A stretch of 64,000 nucleotides of DNA. Source: Bdellovibrio sp. ZAP7. Its GTDB lineage: Bacteria > Bdellovibrionota > UBA1018 > CAIMNF01. Numbering within the stretch: position 1 is the first letter of the stretch; every line of letters begins with the position of its first letter. Under the pieces are notes generated by a model that saw nothing but the letters and a program-made list of their open reading frames with translations, was not told the origin of the DNA and did not search any database. Below, in pieces: positions 13,018 to 22,367 of the stretch. The stretch covers positions 174,281 through 238,280 of the forward strand of contig CAMCGZ010000001.1 in assembly GCA_945874535.1 (NCBI GenBank). Direction: 5' to 3'. A program made the position numbers and the translations under genes.

Positions 13018-13079
13018 TTGACACTCACTGACTAGAGTGTTGTACAGTACACACTGGGGTGTGCACAAAAGTGTACACC
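13018..13079 (+). promoter_or_regulatory. Promoter with overlapping palindromes between lpxC and truC
   Basis: TTGACA (13018-13023) lies 17 bp before TGTACA (13041-13046), which serves as a weak -10. That -10 is part of the odd palindrome TGTAC-A-GTACA (13041-13051). Immediately downstream, GGTGTGCAC-AAAA-GTGTACACC (13058-13079) is an inverted repeat with 8 of 9 pairs and a 4-base loop. The shared GTGTAC/GTACAC words suggest one protein bound at two sites or an mRNA hairpin near the 5' end. Assignment by eye. Confidence 0.45.
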
Positions 13080-13097
13080 GGAATCGTTGAGGAGCCC

Positions 13098-13805
13098 ATG
13101 CAGCAGGTGCGAATCATTTGGAGGGATGACTCTTTGGTGGTGGTGGATAAGCCTGCCGGAGTGCCGGTGCATCCCCCTGAGGATCCCGGCCGAGCGAATT
13201 CGAGTGTGGATCTGATCCGGATCCTTCGAGCTCAGCTCGGGGTCCGGGGCTATCCGGTTCATCGGCTCGATCAGGCCACTTCCGGGGTCATGCTTTGGGC
13301 ACTCAACTCAGAAACCGCGGGTCAAATCCAAGCGCAGTTTCAGGCCGGGCAAATTCAGAAAACCTATTTGGCATTGGTCAGGGGCTGGTTGAGGGGATCG
13401 GGGGTGGTGGACTCGCCCCTGGCTTCGGAGCACGATCCCGCCGTGCTGAAACCGGCCGCCACACGCTATGAGGCTTTGCATGGTTTTGAGCTGCCCACCC
13501 CCGACCGGAATCACCCGACCTCACGATACACCTTGGTTCGGGCCGAACCCGTCACCGGGCGCTGGCACCAAATTCGGAGGCACCTCAAGCGACTTTCTCA
13601 TCCTTTGATTGGAGATACGGTTCATGGAGATGGTGTCCACAACCGTGTTTGGAGGCAACAAACGGGAGATCACCGGCTCTACCTCCTGTCTTGGCAGATT
13701 GAATTCCACCACCCCCAAACTGGCCAGCCTCTTTCGTTTCGTTCGAAGTTTCCGGGGGTGTGGCACCGGATCTTCGATCGAGCGGGTTTTTGCCCGTATA
13801 TTTAA
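13098..13805 (+). CDS. truC: RluA-family pseudouridine synthase, TruC-like
   Basis: Converts a specific uridine in tRNA or rRNA to pseudouridine. The catalytic aspartate is in the family motif HRLDQATSG (after PVHPPEDPG); KTYLALVRG and GRWHQIRRHLKRLSHPLIGD are further hallmarks. The length of 235 residues with no S4 domain and the RHLKRLSHPLIGDTVHGDG ending resemble TruC (tRNA U65) more than RluA/C/D. The start at ATG 13098 follows GAGGAG at 13089-13094; an upstream GTG at 13059 lies in the palindromic control region and is rejected. Substrate specificity is inferred. Confidence 0.85.
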   Translation: MQQVRIIWRDDSLVVVDKPAGVPVHPPEDPGRANSSVDLIRILRAQLGVRGYPVHRLDQATSGVMLWALNSETAGQIQAQFQAGQIQKTYLALVRGWLRGSGVVDSPLASEHDPAVLKPAATRYEALHGFELPTPDRNHPTSRYTLVRAEPVTGRWHQIRRHLKRLSHPLIGDTVHGDGVHNRVWRQQTGDHRLYLLSWQIEFHHPQTGQPLSFRSKFPGVWHRIFDRAGFCPYI

Positions 13806-13885
13806 ACTGAAATCATTGATCCAGGTTTGGTTTGGACGGGCACTCGGGGTCGTGCGACAATTCCGTTTAGGGGAAGACACGAGTC

Positions 13886-16800
13886 ATGTTCATGGGGTTC
13901 AAAAAAGCTTTATTGAAGCTAAGTGTGGTGGTTGCCTTGATGTGGGCTTGTCCGATGTCTGCTTGGGGCTTGGCGCTCGAGTGCGGAGTTACCGGAAGTC
14001 CCGGAGCCCCCTGTAATGTGTACAACAACTACTACACCTCCGTCATGGGGGTGTGCCAGTTGGACAATTCCTGTAAGCCGAGCAACTTTGGAACCAAATT
14101 CGCCACCTGCAATGACACTTGCTTGTGGCATCGCTCGACCTACGCCACGACGAATCCTACGGGCGTTTCATGCTCGGGGGGGACGTGTGACTGCGGCGCC
14201 ATTGCATTTGGGGGCTACACGGGAGCATCCTGTATCCCATCCGGTATCCCATCCGGGGGCGGAGGGTCGTGTGGAACCGGAACCGGGATCCAGGGCCAAA
14301 TGTGCGATGATATTTTTTCATGCGTGACCACATCCACCATTCCATTTGATGCCCTGGGGTGTGGTCTGGGCCTCAAGTGTTCGTGTAATCCAAAGGGGGC
14401 AACCAATGGCTTCGGTCAGTGGGTCCCCAGGTGTCAGCCCGATGCGGCCTGCAGCACTCCGACCCCGGCGCCCACAGCTCCTCCAGCTGCAGGATTGAAT
14501 TTCATTCCCAATTCATTCGACTTCGGAAATATCGCGCTCGGGCAAAACACGAAGAAAACGATCACTATTTCGAACACGAGTACCACCAGCCACACCGGAT
14601 GCGTTTTGTTCAGTACCGAGCCCGATGTTTTCATCATTTCCGGAACCAGTGGATGCAGCTCGCTTCCGGCAGGGGGGAGTTGTAATTTTACCCTCACCGT
14701 GGCGCCAACTGCCACGACCCAGGCAAATGCTCGGCTGAGCGTTTGTTGCGGAAGTGGCGGGGTCAATTGCCCGCTCGTGGCCCAACTCGAGAAAAGGAAA
14801 TCCGCACCGAAAAAGGTTGCTGAATCACTGTATGCGGGCGGTAAGGCCACACTGAAGTGGTTAGAAAGCCATCTGCTCCAATCGGCCGGAGCCTGTACGA
14901 TTCCAGCATGTCCGGCCACGAGTCATTGCGATTGTCACGGAACCAGTTGGCAAGTTTGCGGATTTGCCTCCCAACAGGCCTGCTACTGTTCTGTGGGTTA
15001 CAATCCAGCGGTCAACTGCCCGGCGCCTCCTCCCGCGGGGACCATGCCTAGCATCAATACGAACAGCGGCACGTTCACCGTGAAGGGCGTTGCGTCGGGG
15101 GCGGCGGTGTGTTTTTCGGGCTATAACTGTGGTCCTTGTCCCGTGGGGGATGTGTGCACCTTCGATGCGACCGGAAATTGCTGTATCAATCAAACCAAGC
15201 AGGTGTGTTTGGTTTCTTGGAGCACTTGCACCGCGCCCGTGACGCCCACACCCGCGCCGGCGGGAACGCCGGTTGCAAATTGTTATGCATCAGGCGGTGT
15301 TGGGCGGAAGTGCGGCGCGGATGCCGATTGTTGCTCTGGGTTGAAGTGCATGATTGCGGGGTCTCAGCCCGTAAGCATGCACCCCGCCTGTGCCAATGGA
15401 GATCCGGGGTGCACGAACGGAGTGAGTTACTACACCAACTTTGCCACCAACTTCGATTGGATGGAGTCCAATCTCCCGCGCCCCTTGGAGCCCGGCGGAT
15501 CGAATGGCCCTCAGCTCCGGACTTCCGGGCCGCTCAAGGTATGCGTGAATCCTTCGGGTGGAAAGTATCCCGTCCCGGCCCCTTATGCCACCCCGGCGCA
15601 ACTGATGCCCAAAGGAAGCGGGCACGATGCTCCGGCCATGGTGTGGGACGGCAGCTTCGGGTTCAAGTGTAAGCTCACCTCTGGCGACACCCATCGCCAT
15701 GCCGATCCGAAAGTCTGCGCTTGTCAGTCGGGTTACGAGCCCGCGCTCGTTTTGCCAAGCGAGTTTTCTTCGATTGCCTCCGTCAGTCCCTTCCAGCAGA
15801 AGAAGGAGATTCTGTGGTCTCTGTTGCAGCGGGCGCTCCAGTCTTCATTCAGTCTGCGCCAGGAGCTTCGGGCGCAAAACGCCTTGCCAGATGCTCGAGC
15901 GGCGCTGCCTTCCTCATGCCCCCAGAACACGTGCGCATCTGTCACCTGTCCTGGCGGTGGAACGAAATTGTACTTTCCATACACTCAGGATCTGAATCAA
16001 TTCCTGGCGTATTCTGGGAAGAGCGGATTGATTGCCGCATCTCAATCAACCTGTAAGGTGCCGTGGAATGAAAGTACGACCAAGGAGCAAAGTCTGCTGG
16101 TCATTTGTTCGAATGTGGATCCTAGCTCTGCACCCGCATACTTTTCCCCTTGCGACGGGAACTCAAGCCTAGGTGGATCATTTTGGGCTGGGTTGCACCC
16201 CGCCCACTGGCCCTGTGGACTAGACCTTTCTGTAACTTGTTCGTCCACCCCCAGTCCAACCCCATCACCGACAGCTACGCCAGGGAAGGGCGGCGGCGCC
16301 TGCAACAATGGAGACGTCTGTACCAATGGTTCCCTCACCGGGATCTGGGACGCTCCCAATAACACCTGTTGCGGAGGCAAGGCACCGAATCAAGTGTGTA
16401 TCGCTCCTCCCATCACTTGCACCGGGGTGGTTGCCACTCCAACGCCCACTCCTTCCGGCGGTGGTGGACCGACCCCGACCCCGATCGCCGGAACCCCGGT
16501 CGATCTTTATGGCGAGGGCTTCACCCTTTACGGAACGACTCCGCAAAACTGGGGATACAATTCCGCAGGGCAGGCGATTGCCGCATCGGGATCACTCGCC
16601 ACCAATAGCATGATGGTGGCCTGTGTGAAGACGTGCCCGAGTGGAGTACCCCGCAAAACCACGCCCAGCATGCTGTCTTGCGATTGTGCAGCGGCGGACC
16701 CGTCCAAGCCGAACTACGATGCGACCAATAATGTGTGCCTGGCTTCACCGCATGAGGATGCCCAGCTGGATGCCACTGGCGCTTGGGTTTGCCCTCCCGG

Positions 16801-18493
16801 ATACGATAAGTATCCGAACGCGACCGATCCCGCCTGGAAGTGCCGTCCGAAGCTTCCTTCCAACGAGTTCACTCGCAATGCGGATGGTTATCCGGTGTGT
16901 ACCGGGGGCTCGGCGTTGAGTGCGAGAATCGCGGTGCAGTATGGTGCGAGTTCGATGAGTGCAGGAAATTACTCAGGTAGCGAATTGCCGCTGTATTCTG
17001 CAACCTCCAAGTGGATGAACGGAACGGTGAACTACAAGTACGCCAAGCAGATGGGGACCACCCCGAATGAGTACCCGTTTTATCTCTACTCCGATCAGAC
17101 CCACTGTTATTGTGCGAATGCTGCCCTGAAGTCACCTCCTTTGGCGGCGGTATCGAGTGCCAATTCGATTTCACGGGTGTCAGGGGTTTCTCCTGATACC
17201 TATGACATCATCAGCAAGCAAACCGGAGGTTTCCCTGACTCAAATTATGGCTTGGTCGCGGTACACAAGGACTCGAGTAAGGACGGCAGATTGGGAGCAG
17301 AGATCTCTGCCGGCAATTCGGTGTGTGCCTGCCCGAATGTGAATGAAGTGCCCACCGCGGTGAGTGCCACCGAACCACGCCTTGGAGTGGTTTGCGCACC
17401 TCCAGCCACACTCAAAACCGACCCGAATCGCGCCTTCACCCGTTTCGATCCGGTCAAGGATGCCACCTTTGTTCTCAACTCTGCGAATGAGCCCAAGGAC
17501 TCCGGCGGGGTGATTCAGAAGGAGATCAGCTTGCCGGCCAGTATGGCTGCGCCCAGCAGCATGGTGAAGTACACACGAAGGATTCACAAGTGCCAGATCG
17601 GGTATGTGCTCGATAAAACGAACTTCAAGTGCGTGTGGGATCCGGCAGCGCACCAGTGCGATTCGACCTCTCCTTTGCCTGCTAAAACACGCGAGAATCA
17701 AGCCTTCCCGGCTTGGTCACAAGTGGTGAACAAGCGGGTGGCCTGTTGTACCAACGACATGGATGCGAACACCATCTCGTCCTCCGTCAAGTTCGACTGT
17801 GTCGACAATACGACTCAAGCCAAAACAGCCACCTTCAATGAACTCTGGGCTGCAGATCCTTCCACGCTCGGAGGGCAAATGAACGCCGTGGTGTTGTCGA
17901 CCGGAAACTACCAGCCCTTGACCGGTTGGTACACGCAAGATGGACGCCGCTGTATGGAGTTCAGTGAATTCAGCACCGTTCCGATTGTTCCGGGTACCGT
18001 GGCTCCCTTCAGTACTGCCGGTCAGAAAGAAGTGGCCACTGCGCCATGGTTGGCGACAGGCTCGGCGATTCCGATGCCGTCGGGTCCCGCATTCGATGAT
18101 GTGGTGTCGAAGCTCGGTGCCAAGGCAAAAGGCCCGAATCCCTCCAGTGGAACCGCAATTGAATTGAACAATGCCAGACGGTGTCCGTTGTTGGTCCGCG
18201 CAGCGCTCATCACCCGCTGCCCCGGAAATCCGCCCGCAGGCACGAATTCACCCCGCTTCACGGTGAAGGACGCGAGCAATATCACCCGTTGCCCTTCAGC
18301 CGATGCAGCACAGGTTCAGATCCGGGTGGAGCAAGTGTACAGAATCGTGGGCGAACCCCAGATGGCGCCAGTGGACACGATCCTCGACCAAAAGTCCGCA
18401 AGTACCCTGAATGTCGGGGACATCATTCGCACCAAGAATGGTGGAAAGTGCTTGCCCGGGCTGAACGCAAGTGGCAGCAATTGTAGCTACTGA
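13886..18493 (+). CDS. Giant cysteine-rich secreted protein
   Basis: 1535 residues with a signal peptide (KKALLKLSVVVALMWACPMSAWG) and, by my count, about 90 cysteines spread along the chain, mostly in CxC or CxxC spacings reminiscent of small disulfide knots. Around residues 200-290 there is a choice-of-anchor/ASH-like immunoglobulin segment (FDFGNIALGQNTKKTITISN) like those in secreted and ciliary proteins. Threonine-proline linkers (TPTPAPTAPP, SPTPSPTATP, TPTPTPSGGGG) join blocks. No catalytic motif or anchor is recognised. It is probably a surface or secreted structural or adhesive protein; oxidative folding would be needed. It is convergent with the O-methyltransferase gene, ten bases apart. 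Confidence 0.8.
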   Translation: MFMGFKKALLKLSVVVALMWACPMSAWGLALECGVTGSPGAPCNVYNNYYTSVMGVCQLDNSCKPSNFGTKFATCNDTCLWHRSTYATTNPTGVSCSGGTCDCGAIAFGGYTGASCIPSGIPSGGGGSCGTGTGIQGQMCDDIFSCVTTSTIPFDALGCGLGLKCSCNPKGATNGFGQWVPRCQPDAACSTPTPAPTAPPAAGLNFIPNSFDFGNIALGQNTKKTITISNTSTTSHTGCVLFSTEPDVFIISGTSGCSSLPAGGSCNFTLTVAPTATTQANARLSVCCGSGGVNCPLVAQLEKRKSAPKKVAESLYAGGKATLKWLESHLLQSAGACTIPACPATSHCDCHGTSWQVCGFASQQACYCSVGYNPAVNCPAPPPAGTMPSINTNSGTFTVKGVASGAAVCFSGYNCGPCPVGDVCTFDATGNCCINQTKQVCLVSWSTCTAPVTPTPAPAGTPVANCYASGGVGRKCGADADCCSGLKCMIAGSQPVSMHPACANGDPGCTNGVSYYTNFATNFDWMESNLPRPLEPGGSNGPQLRTSGPLKVCVNPSGGKYPVPAPYATPAQLMPKGSGHDAPAMVWDGSFGFKCKLTSGDTHRHADPKVCACQSGYEPALVLPSEFSSIASVSPFQQKKEILWSLLQRALQSSFSLRQELRAQNALPDARAALPSSCPQNTCASVTCPGGGTKLYFPYTQDLNQFLAYSGKSGLIAASQSTCKVPWNESTTKEQSLLVICSNVDPSSAPAYFSPCDGNSSLGGSFWAGLHPAHWPCGLDLSVTCSSTPSPTPSPTATPGKGGGACNNGDVCTNGSLTGIWDAPNNTCCGGKAPNQVCIAPPITCTGVVATPTPTPSGGGGPTPTPIAGTPVDLYGEGFTLYGTTPQNWGYNSAGQAIAASGSLATNSMMVACVKTCPSGVPRKTTPSMLSCDCAAADPSKPNYDATNNVCLASPHEDAQLDATGAWVCPPGYDKYPNATDPAWKCRPKLPSNEFTRNADGYPVCTGGSALSARIAVQYGASSMSAGNYSGSELPLYSATSKWMNGTVNYKYAKQMGTTPNEYPFYLYSDQTHCYCANAALKSPPLAAVSSANSISRVSGVSPDTYDIISKQTGGFPDSNYGLVAVHKDSSKDGRLGAEISAGNSVCACPNVNEVPTAVSATEPRLGVVCAPPATLKTDPNRAFTRFDPVKDATFVLNSANEPKDSGGVIQKEISLPASMAAPSSMVKYTRRIHKCQIGYVLDKTNFKCVWDPAAHQCDSTSPLPAKTRENQAFPAWSQVVNKRVACCTNDMDANTISSSVKFDCVDNTTQAKTATFNELWAADPSTLGGQMNAVVLSTGNYQPLTGWYTQDGRRCMEFSEFSTVPIVPGTVAPFSTAGQKEVATAPWLATGSAIPMPSGPAFDDVVSKLGAKAKGPNPSSGTAIELNNARRCPLLVRAALITRCPGNPPAGTNSPRFTVKDASNITRCPSADAAQVQIRVEQVYRIVGEPQMAPVDTILDQKSASTLNVGDIIRTKNGGKCLPGLNASGSNCSY

Positions 18494-18503
18494 GCGGGCG
18501 GAC

Positions 18504-19160
18504 TTAGAGGATCTGGAACAACGAAACGCCGTCCCGAATCGGAAGTAACAGACTCTCTACGCGGACATCCGTTCTTCTTGCCTCGTTGAACGCATGAATC
18601 GCTTTTGCGGCCTTGTCCTGGGGATTGAGAACGTCGCCGGACCAAAGGGTGTTGTCGACAATGATCAATCCGCCCTTTTTTACCAATTTCATGGAAGCCC
18701 GGAAGTAATCCTCGTAAGAGGATTTATCCGCATCGATGAACGCCAGATCAAATAGGGGGCGCTTGCCGGAGTCCACCTCTTCGATCAGCATCGAAACGCT
18801 CGCGTGGGCATCCTGGACCAGGCTTTCAACCTTGCTCTCCCAGCCGTGACTCGACCAGAACTTGCGAGCGACTGCCACGGCCTTTTCATCGATATCGAGA
18901 GTGGTCAGTTTTCCGTTGTCAGGGAGGGCCTTCAAAAAGTGCAGTGAGCTGCAGCCGGTGAAGGTGCCGAATTCGAGAATGCGCGTGGCACCCGAGAGGC
19001 GGGTTAACAGCGAGAGCAATCGACCCTCGATCGTACCGACCTGCATGTGAGCCACTTTGGGTGCGAACGCGCGAGTTTCTTCTTCGAGTTCCCGGAAGAG
19101 CGGATCGCTCAAGCTGCTGTGTTCATCGCAATACTTCTCGATTCCCTCTCTGAAGATCAT
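18504..19160 (-). CDS. Class I SAM-dependent O-methyltransferase
   Basis: 218 residues of the caffeoyl-CoA/catechol O-methyltransferase family. Seen: motif I ILEFGTFTGCSSLHF (SAM binding), acidic LDIDEKAVAVARKF, metal-binding FDLAFIDADKSSYEDYF and VDNTLWSGDV. Such enzymes methylate small catechol-like molecules with a divalent metal; the substrate here is unknown. It overlaps murA by ATGA and is the last gene of the rho-prfA-prmC-murA operon, where it is not an obvious pathway partner. Confidence 0.85.
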   Translation of the reverse strand: MIFREGIEKYCDEHSSLSDPLFRELEEETRAFAPKVAHMQVGTIEGRLLSLLTRLSGATRILEFGTFTGCSSLHFLKALPDNGKLTTLDIDEKAVAVARKFWSSHGWESKVESLVQDAHASVSMLIEEVDSGKRPLFDLAFIDADKSSYEDYFRASMKLVKKGGLIIVDNTLWSGDVLNPQDKAAKAIHAFNEARRTDVRVESLLLPIRDGVSLFQIL

Positions 19161-20416
19161 TTTTCGTTCTCCCTGCGGATGTTCGCGCCCAGAGCGCTGA
19201 GTTTCAGTTCGAGTTTTTCATAACCCCGGTCCAGATGGTAGATCCTCCGGATCACGGTTTCTCCTGTTGCGGCGATTCCGGCGATTACCAAGGAGGCGCT
19301 CGCACGAAGGTCGGTTGCCATGACGGTCGCACCGCTCAGCTTCACGGGGCCCTCCACGAGGGCCTCATTGCCCTGAATCCGGATGCGGGCACCGAGGCGG
19401 GCTAACTCCGGCACGTGCATGAAGCGGTTCTCGAAAATGGTTTCTTCAATTCTGGAGTTTCCGTCGGCCTGGGTCATCAGCGCCATGAATTGCGCCTGCA
19501 TATCGGTCGGAAATCCCGGAAAGGGAGCTGTCTGGATGTTTGAGGGAATGAGACGGTCTCCTGCTTCGGCCTCGACCCAGTCCGCCCCCGAGGTGATTCT
19601 GGCACCCATGGATTCGAGGACCTCAAGGGCCGATCCCAAATAGTGCGAATCGATTCCGGTGACGCGGACCTTTCCTTTGCTGATGAGTCCTGCACACAAA
19701 AAGGTCGCAGCCTCCACGCGGTCCGGTGCGATGGAATGGTTCATTCCACCGAGGGAGGAAACGCCTTCGATGCGGATCACGGGAGTCCCGTCACCCGAAA
19801 TTCTCGCACCCATCGAACGGAGGGCTGTAGCCAGATCGACAATCTCGGGCTCGCATGCGGCGTTCTGAATCTCTGAAATTCCAGAGGCAAGCGATGCTGC
19901 CATCAGTGCGTTTTCGGTCGCTCCCACGCTCGGGAAGGGGAGGGGAAGGATTGCTCCACGCAAGCCATGGGGGGCGCGGCCATGAATGTATCCTCCATCG
20001 ATCTCGAACACGGCACCGAGTTTTTCAAGGGCACTCAGATGGAAGTCGACAGGCCGTGCCCCAATCGCGCATCCACCAGGAAGGCTCACCTTCGCCTCAC
20101 CCGCCCGCGCCAACAGGGGGCCGAGAACCAGGACCGAGGCACGCATGGTCCGGACCAGATCATAGGGGGCTTCGATCGAGCTCAAATTTCCGGCGTCGAG
20201 TGTGACTCGATCGTCTTCTCGGCTCACCGAGATGCCGAGGGTCTCGAGCACCTTCAGGGTGGTCTTGATGTCTGCAAGATCAGGGACATTCCGCAGAGTC
20301 GAAGGTTGATCGCTCAGGATCCCCGCAAAAAGAATGGGAAGTGCTGCGTTTTTAGCACCACTGACCGGAACGGAGCCCTCCAGTCGGGTCCCACCGCGGA
20401 TTCTCAAGATCTCCAT
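19157..20416 (-). CDS. murA: UDP-N-acetylglucosamine 1-carboxyvinyltransferase
   Basis: Transfers enolpyruvate from PEP to UDP-GlcNAc, the first committed step of peptidoglycan synthesis. The 419 residues have the start GGTRLEGSVPVSGAKNAALPIL, the catalytic cysteine loop LPGGCAIGARPVDFHL (the fosfomycin-sensitive Cys is present), and GFPTDMQAQFMAL. The length is standard. It starts three bases after the prmC stop and overlaps the O-methyltransferase start. Confidence 0.97.
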   Translation of the reverse strand: MEILRIRGGTRLEGSVPVSGAKNAALPILFAGILSDQPSTLRNVPDLADIKTTLKVLETLGISVSREDDRVTLDAGNLSSIEAPYDLVRTMRASVLVLGPLLARAGEAKVSLPGGCAIGARPVDFHLSALEKLGAVFEIDGGYIHGRAPHGLRGAILPLPFPSVGATENALMAASLASGISEIQNAACEPEIVDLATALRSMGARISGDGTPVIRIEGVSSLGGMNHSIAPDRVEAATFLCAGLISKGKVRVTGIDSHYLGSALEVLESMGARITSGADWVEAEAGDRLIPSNIQTAPFPGFPTDMQAQFMALMTQADGNSRIEETIFENRFMHVPELARLGARIRIQGNEALVEGPVKLSGATVMATDLRASASLVIAGIAATGETVIRRIYHLDRGYEKLELKLSALGANIRRENEK

Positions 20417-20419
20417 AAA

Positions 20420-21304
20420 TCAGAACTCTGCCCGAAGCACTCTGGGCCGTCCAGTCAGATCTGGAATCAAGAACACGCGCGTGGCTCCCGACTTCTGGAA
20501 CCCCGCTTCCAGGAGGTGTGCCCGCTCATGGGGGATTTCAAAAAAGGCCGCGCCGCCCGGTGCCATCAGTCGCTTCGCACGCGAAATGAAGTCCGCGTAG
20601 AAAAATCCGGGATCGTTGTTCCAGGGGAACAGCGCCGAGGCTGGCTCGTGCAGCAATACGCCGGACTCGATCTCATCGTTCCGGGAGACATAAGGAGGAT
20701 TCGAGACCAGGAGGGTGAAGGGCGCGAGGGGTTCGAAAGGACCGAAGCCCTGATCCTGGGACACGGGCAGAATCCGGAGGCGCTCGGCCCAGCCCGACCC
20801 GCACCAGCGGGACAGATTGGATTCGGCCAATTCAATTGCGGCAGCGGAGGTCTCGGTCGCAATGCCCGAAGCCCCCGGAAATCGAACCAGCAACTCGCAT
20901 GAGATCACCCCGGTCCCCAAGCCGAGCTCTGCAAATCGGAATGAAGCACGCCCCTGATTTTGAAGGATCCACTCTTCGCAGGCGGCCACCAGAATCTCGG
21001 TCTCGGGCCTCGGAATCAGGGTTGCTCCATTCACCGAGTAGTCTCGGTCCATGAAGGTCTGGTAACCAAGAAGGTGTTGGAGTGGAATGCCTTGAGCGCG
21101 GTCTCGGGCCAGATGAATCGCCCAATTCCGTTCGGCAGAAGTGGGAACGGGATCGAACAGATAGAGTTTTCCAAAGCTGTCGAGCTCGGGTCGGGTTTGA
21201 GACAGGACATGCAATAATATCCGCTCTGCCTCCGCACCCGGGCTGGCCACGGAGTCCTTTCCACCTGTCAGAATCAATAAAATCTCAGACTTAAGCTCCC
21301 GCAT
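20420..21304 (-). CDS. prmC: Peptide chain release factor N5-glutamine methyltransferase
   Basis: Methylates the GGQ glutamine of release factors. The 294-residue product contains the N-terminal helical domain, RPETEILVA, the SAM motif FAELGLGTGVISCELL and the catalytic LLVSNPPYVSR (NPPY). Its substrate gene, prfA, lies immediately upstream and overlaps it by 14 bases, the classic prfA-prmC pairing. Near the catalytic loop the sequence is standard. Confidence 0.95.
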   Translation of the reverse strand: MRELKSEILLILTGGKDSVASPGAEAERILLHVLSQTRPELDSFGKLYLFDPVPTSAERNWAIHLARDRAQGIPLQHLLGYQTFMDRDYSVNGATLIPRPETEILVAACEEWILQNQGRASFRFAELGLGTGVISCELLVRFPGASGIATETSAAAIELAESNLSRWCGSGWAERLRILPVSQDQGFGPFEPLAPFTLLVSNPPYVSRNDEIESGVLLHEPASALFPWNNDPGFFYADFISRAKRLMAPGGAAFFEIPHERAHLLEAGFQKSGATRVFLIPDLTGRPRVLRAEF

Positions 21305-22367
21305 ATCCGGCCTGTTTTAGGGCCTCCGCTTGATAATGGGTCTGAAGAGCATCGAGGAGTTCCTGGATGTGTCCCTCCATCACATCGGGGAGTTGATGGA
21401 TGGTGAATCCGATCCGATGATCGGTGAGTCGGCCCTGGGGAAAATTGTAAGTCCGGATGCGCTCCGATCGATCTCCTGTGCCGACCATGGCACGTCGGGA
21501 ATCGGCGTGTTCTTTTGCCGCCTTTTCTTGCTCGGCCTCGAGAATGCGCGAGCGGAGGATCTTCATCGCTTTCTCTTTATTCTTCAGCTGCGAGCGCTCG
21601 TCCTGGCAAGCCACGACTACGCCACTCGGAAGGTGGGTGATCCGGACGGCCGAGTCGGTGGTGTTCACGGATTGACCGCCGGCTCCACTCGAGCGGAACA
21701 CATCAATTCTGAGATCGGCCGGATTGATCTGGACATCGATTTCCTCGGCCTCGGGTAGAACGGCAACAGTCACGGTAGAGGTGTGCACCCGACCCTGGGC
21801 CTCGGTTTCCGGAACGCGTTGGACCCGGTGGACTCCGGCCTCGAACTTGAGCCGGGAATAAACCTTGGTACCCTCGATCATGAGAATGATCTCTTTGAGG
21901 CCGCCCTTTTCCGCCTGACTCACAGACATCACCTCGGTGCGCCAGCCCTGACGTTCCGAATACCGCTGATACAGTCTGTACAGTTCTCCAGCAAACAGGG
22001 CCGCTTCTTCTCCACCCGCTCCGGCGCGGACTTCCAGAATCACGTTTTTCAGGTCATTCGGATCCTGTGGAAGGAGTAGGACTTGGAGGCGCTTGGCGCT
22101 GGCTTCGAGCTCCGGCTCGAGTGCTTTCAGTTCTTCTTTGGCCATGGCGGAGAATTCGGGATCTCCCTCGACCAACAGCTCTTTGTTCGACTGGATCTCC
22201 GACTTGGTCTTGCGGTGGTGCCGGTATTCCGCCACCACTTCTTGCAAAGACGCATGCTCCTTTGACAAGCGACGGAACTCGTCCGGTCGGTTTGCCAGAT
22301 CCGGATCGCCGAGCTTGTGCTCGATTTCAAGATATCGGGCCTCGACGGCCTGGAGCTTGTCGAACAT
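21291..22367 (-). CDS. prfA: Peptide chain release factor 1
   Basis: Recognises UAA and UAG stop codons in the ribosomal A site. The 358-residue protein has GAGGEEAALFAGELYRLYQRY, PETEAQGRVHTSTVTVAVLP, the peptidyl-tRNA hydrolysis motif SSGAGGQSVNTTDSAVR, and a codon-recognition region downstream of the switch loop. The start codon overlaps the rho stop by one base (TGATG), indicating translational coupling; the end overlaps prmC. Confidence 0.96.
   Translation of the reverse strand: MFDKLQAVEARYLEIEHKLGDPDLANRPDEFRRLSKEHASLQEVVAEYRHHRKTKSEIQSNKELLVEGDPEFSAMAKEELKALEPELEASAKRLQVLLLPQDPNDLKNVILEVRAGAGGEEAALFAGELYRLYQRYSERQGWRTEVMSVSQAEKGGLKEIILMIEGTKVYSRLKFEAGVHRVQRVPETEAQGRVHTSTVTVAVLPEAEEIDVQINPADLRIDVFRSSGAGGQSVNTTDSAVRITHLPSGVVVACQDERSQLKNKEKAMKILRSRILEAEQEKAAKEHADSRRAMVGTGDRSERIRTYNFPQGRLTDHRIGFTIHQLPDVMEGHIQELLDALQTHYQAEALKQAGYAGA

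Noticed and set aside
19967..20902. 311-residue plus-strand frame
   Set aside because: It is antisense to murA and prmC, which have full motifs; no domain features in the shadow frame.
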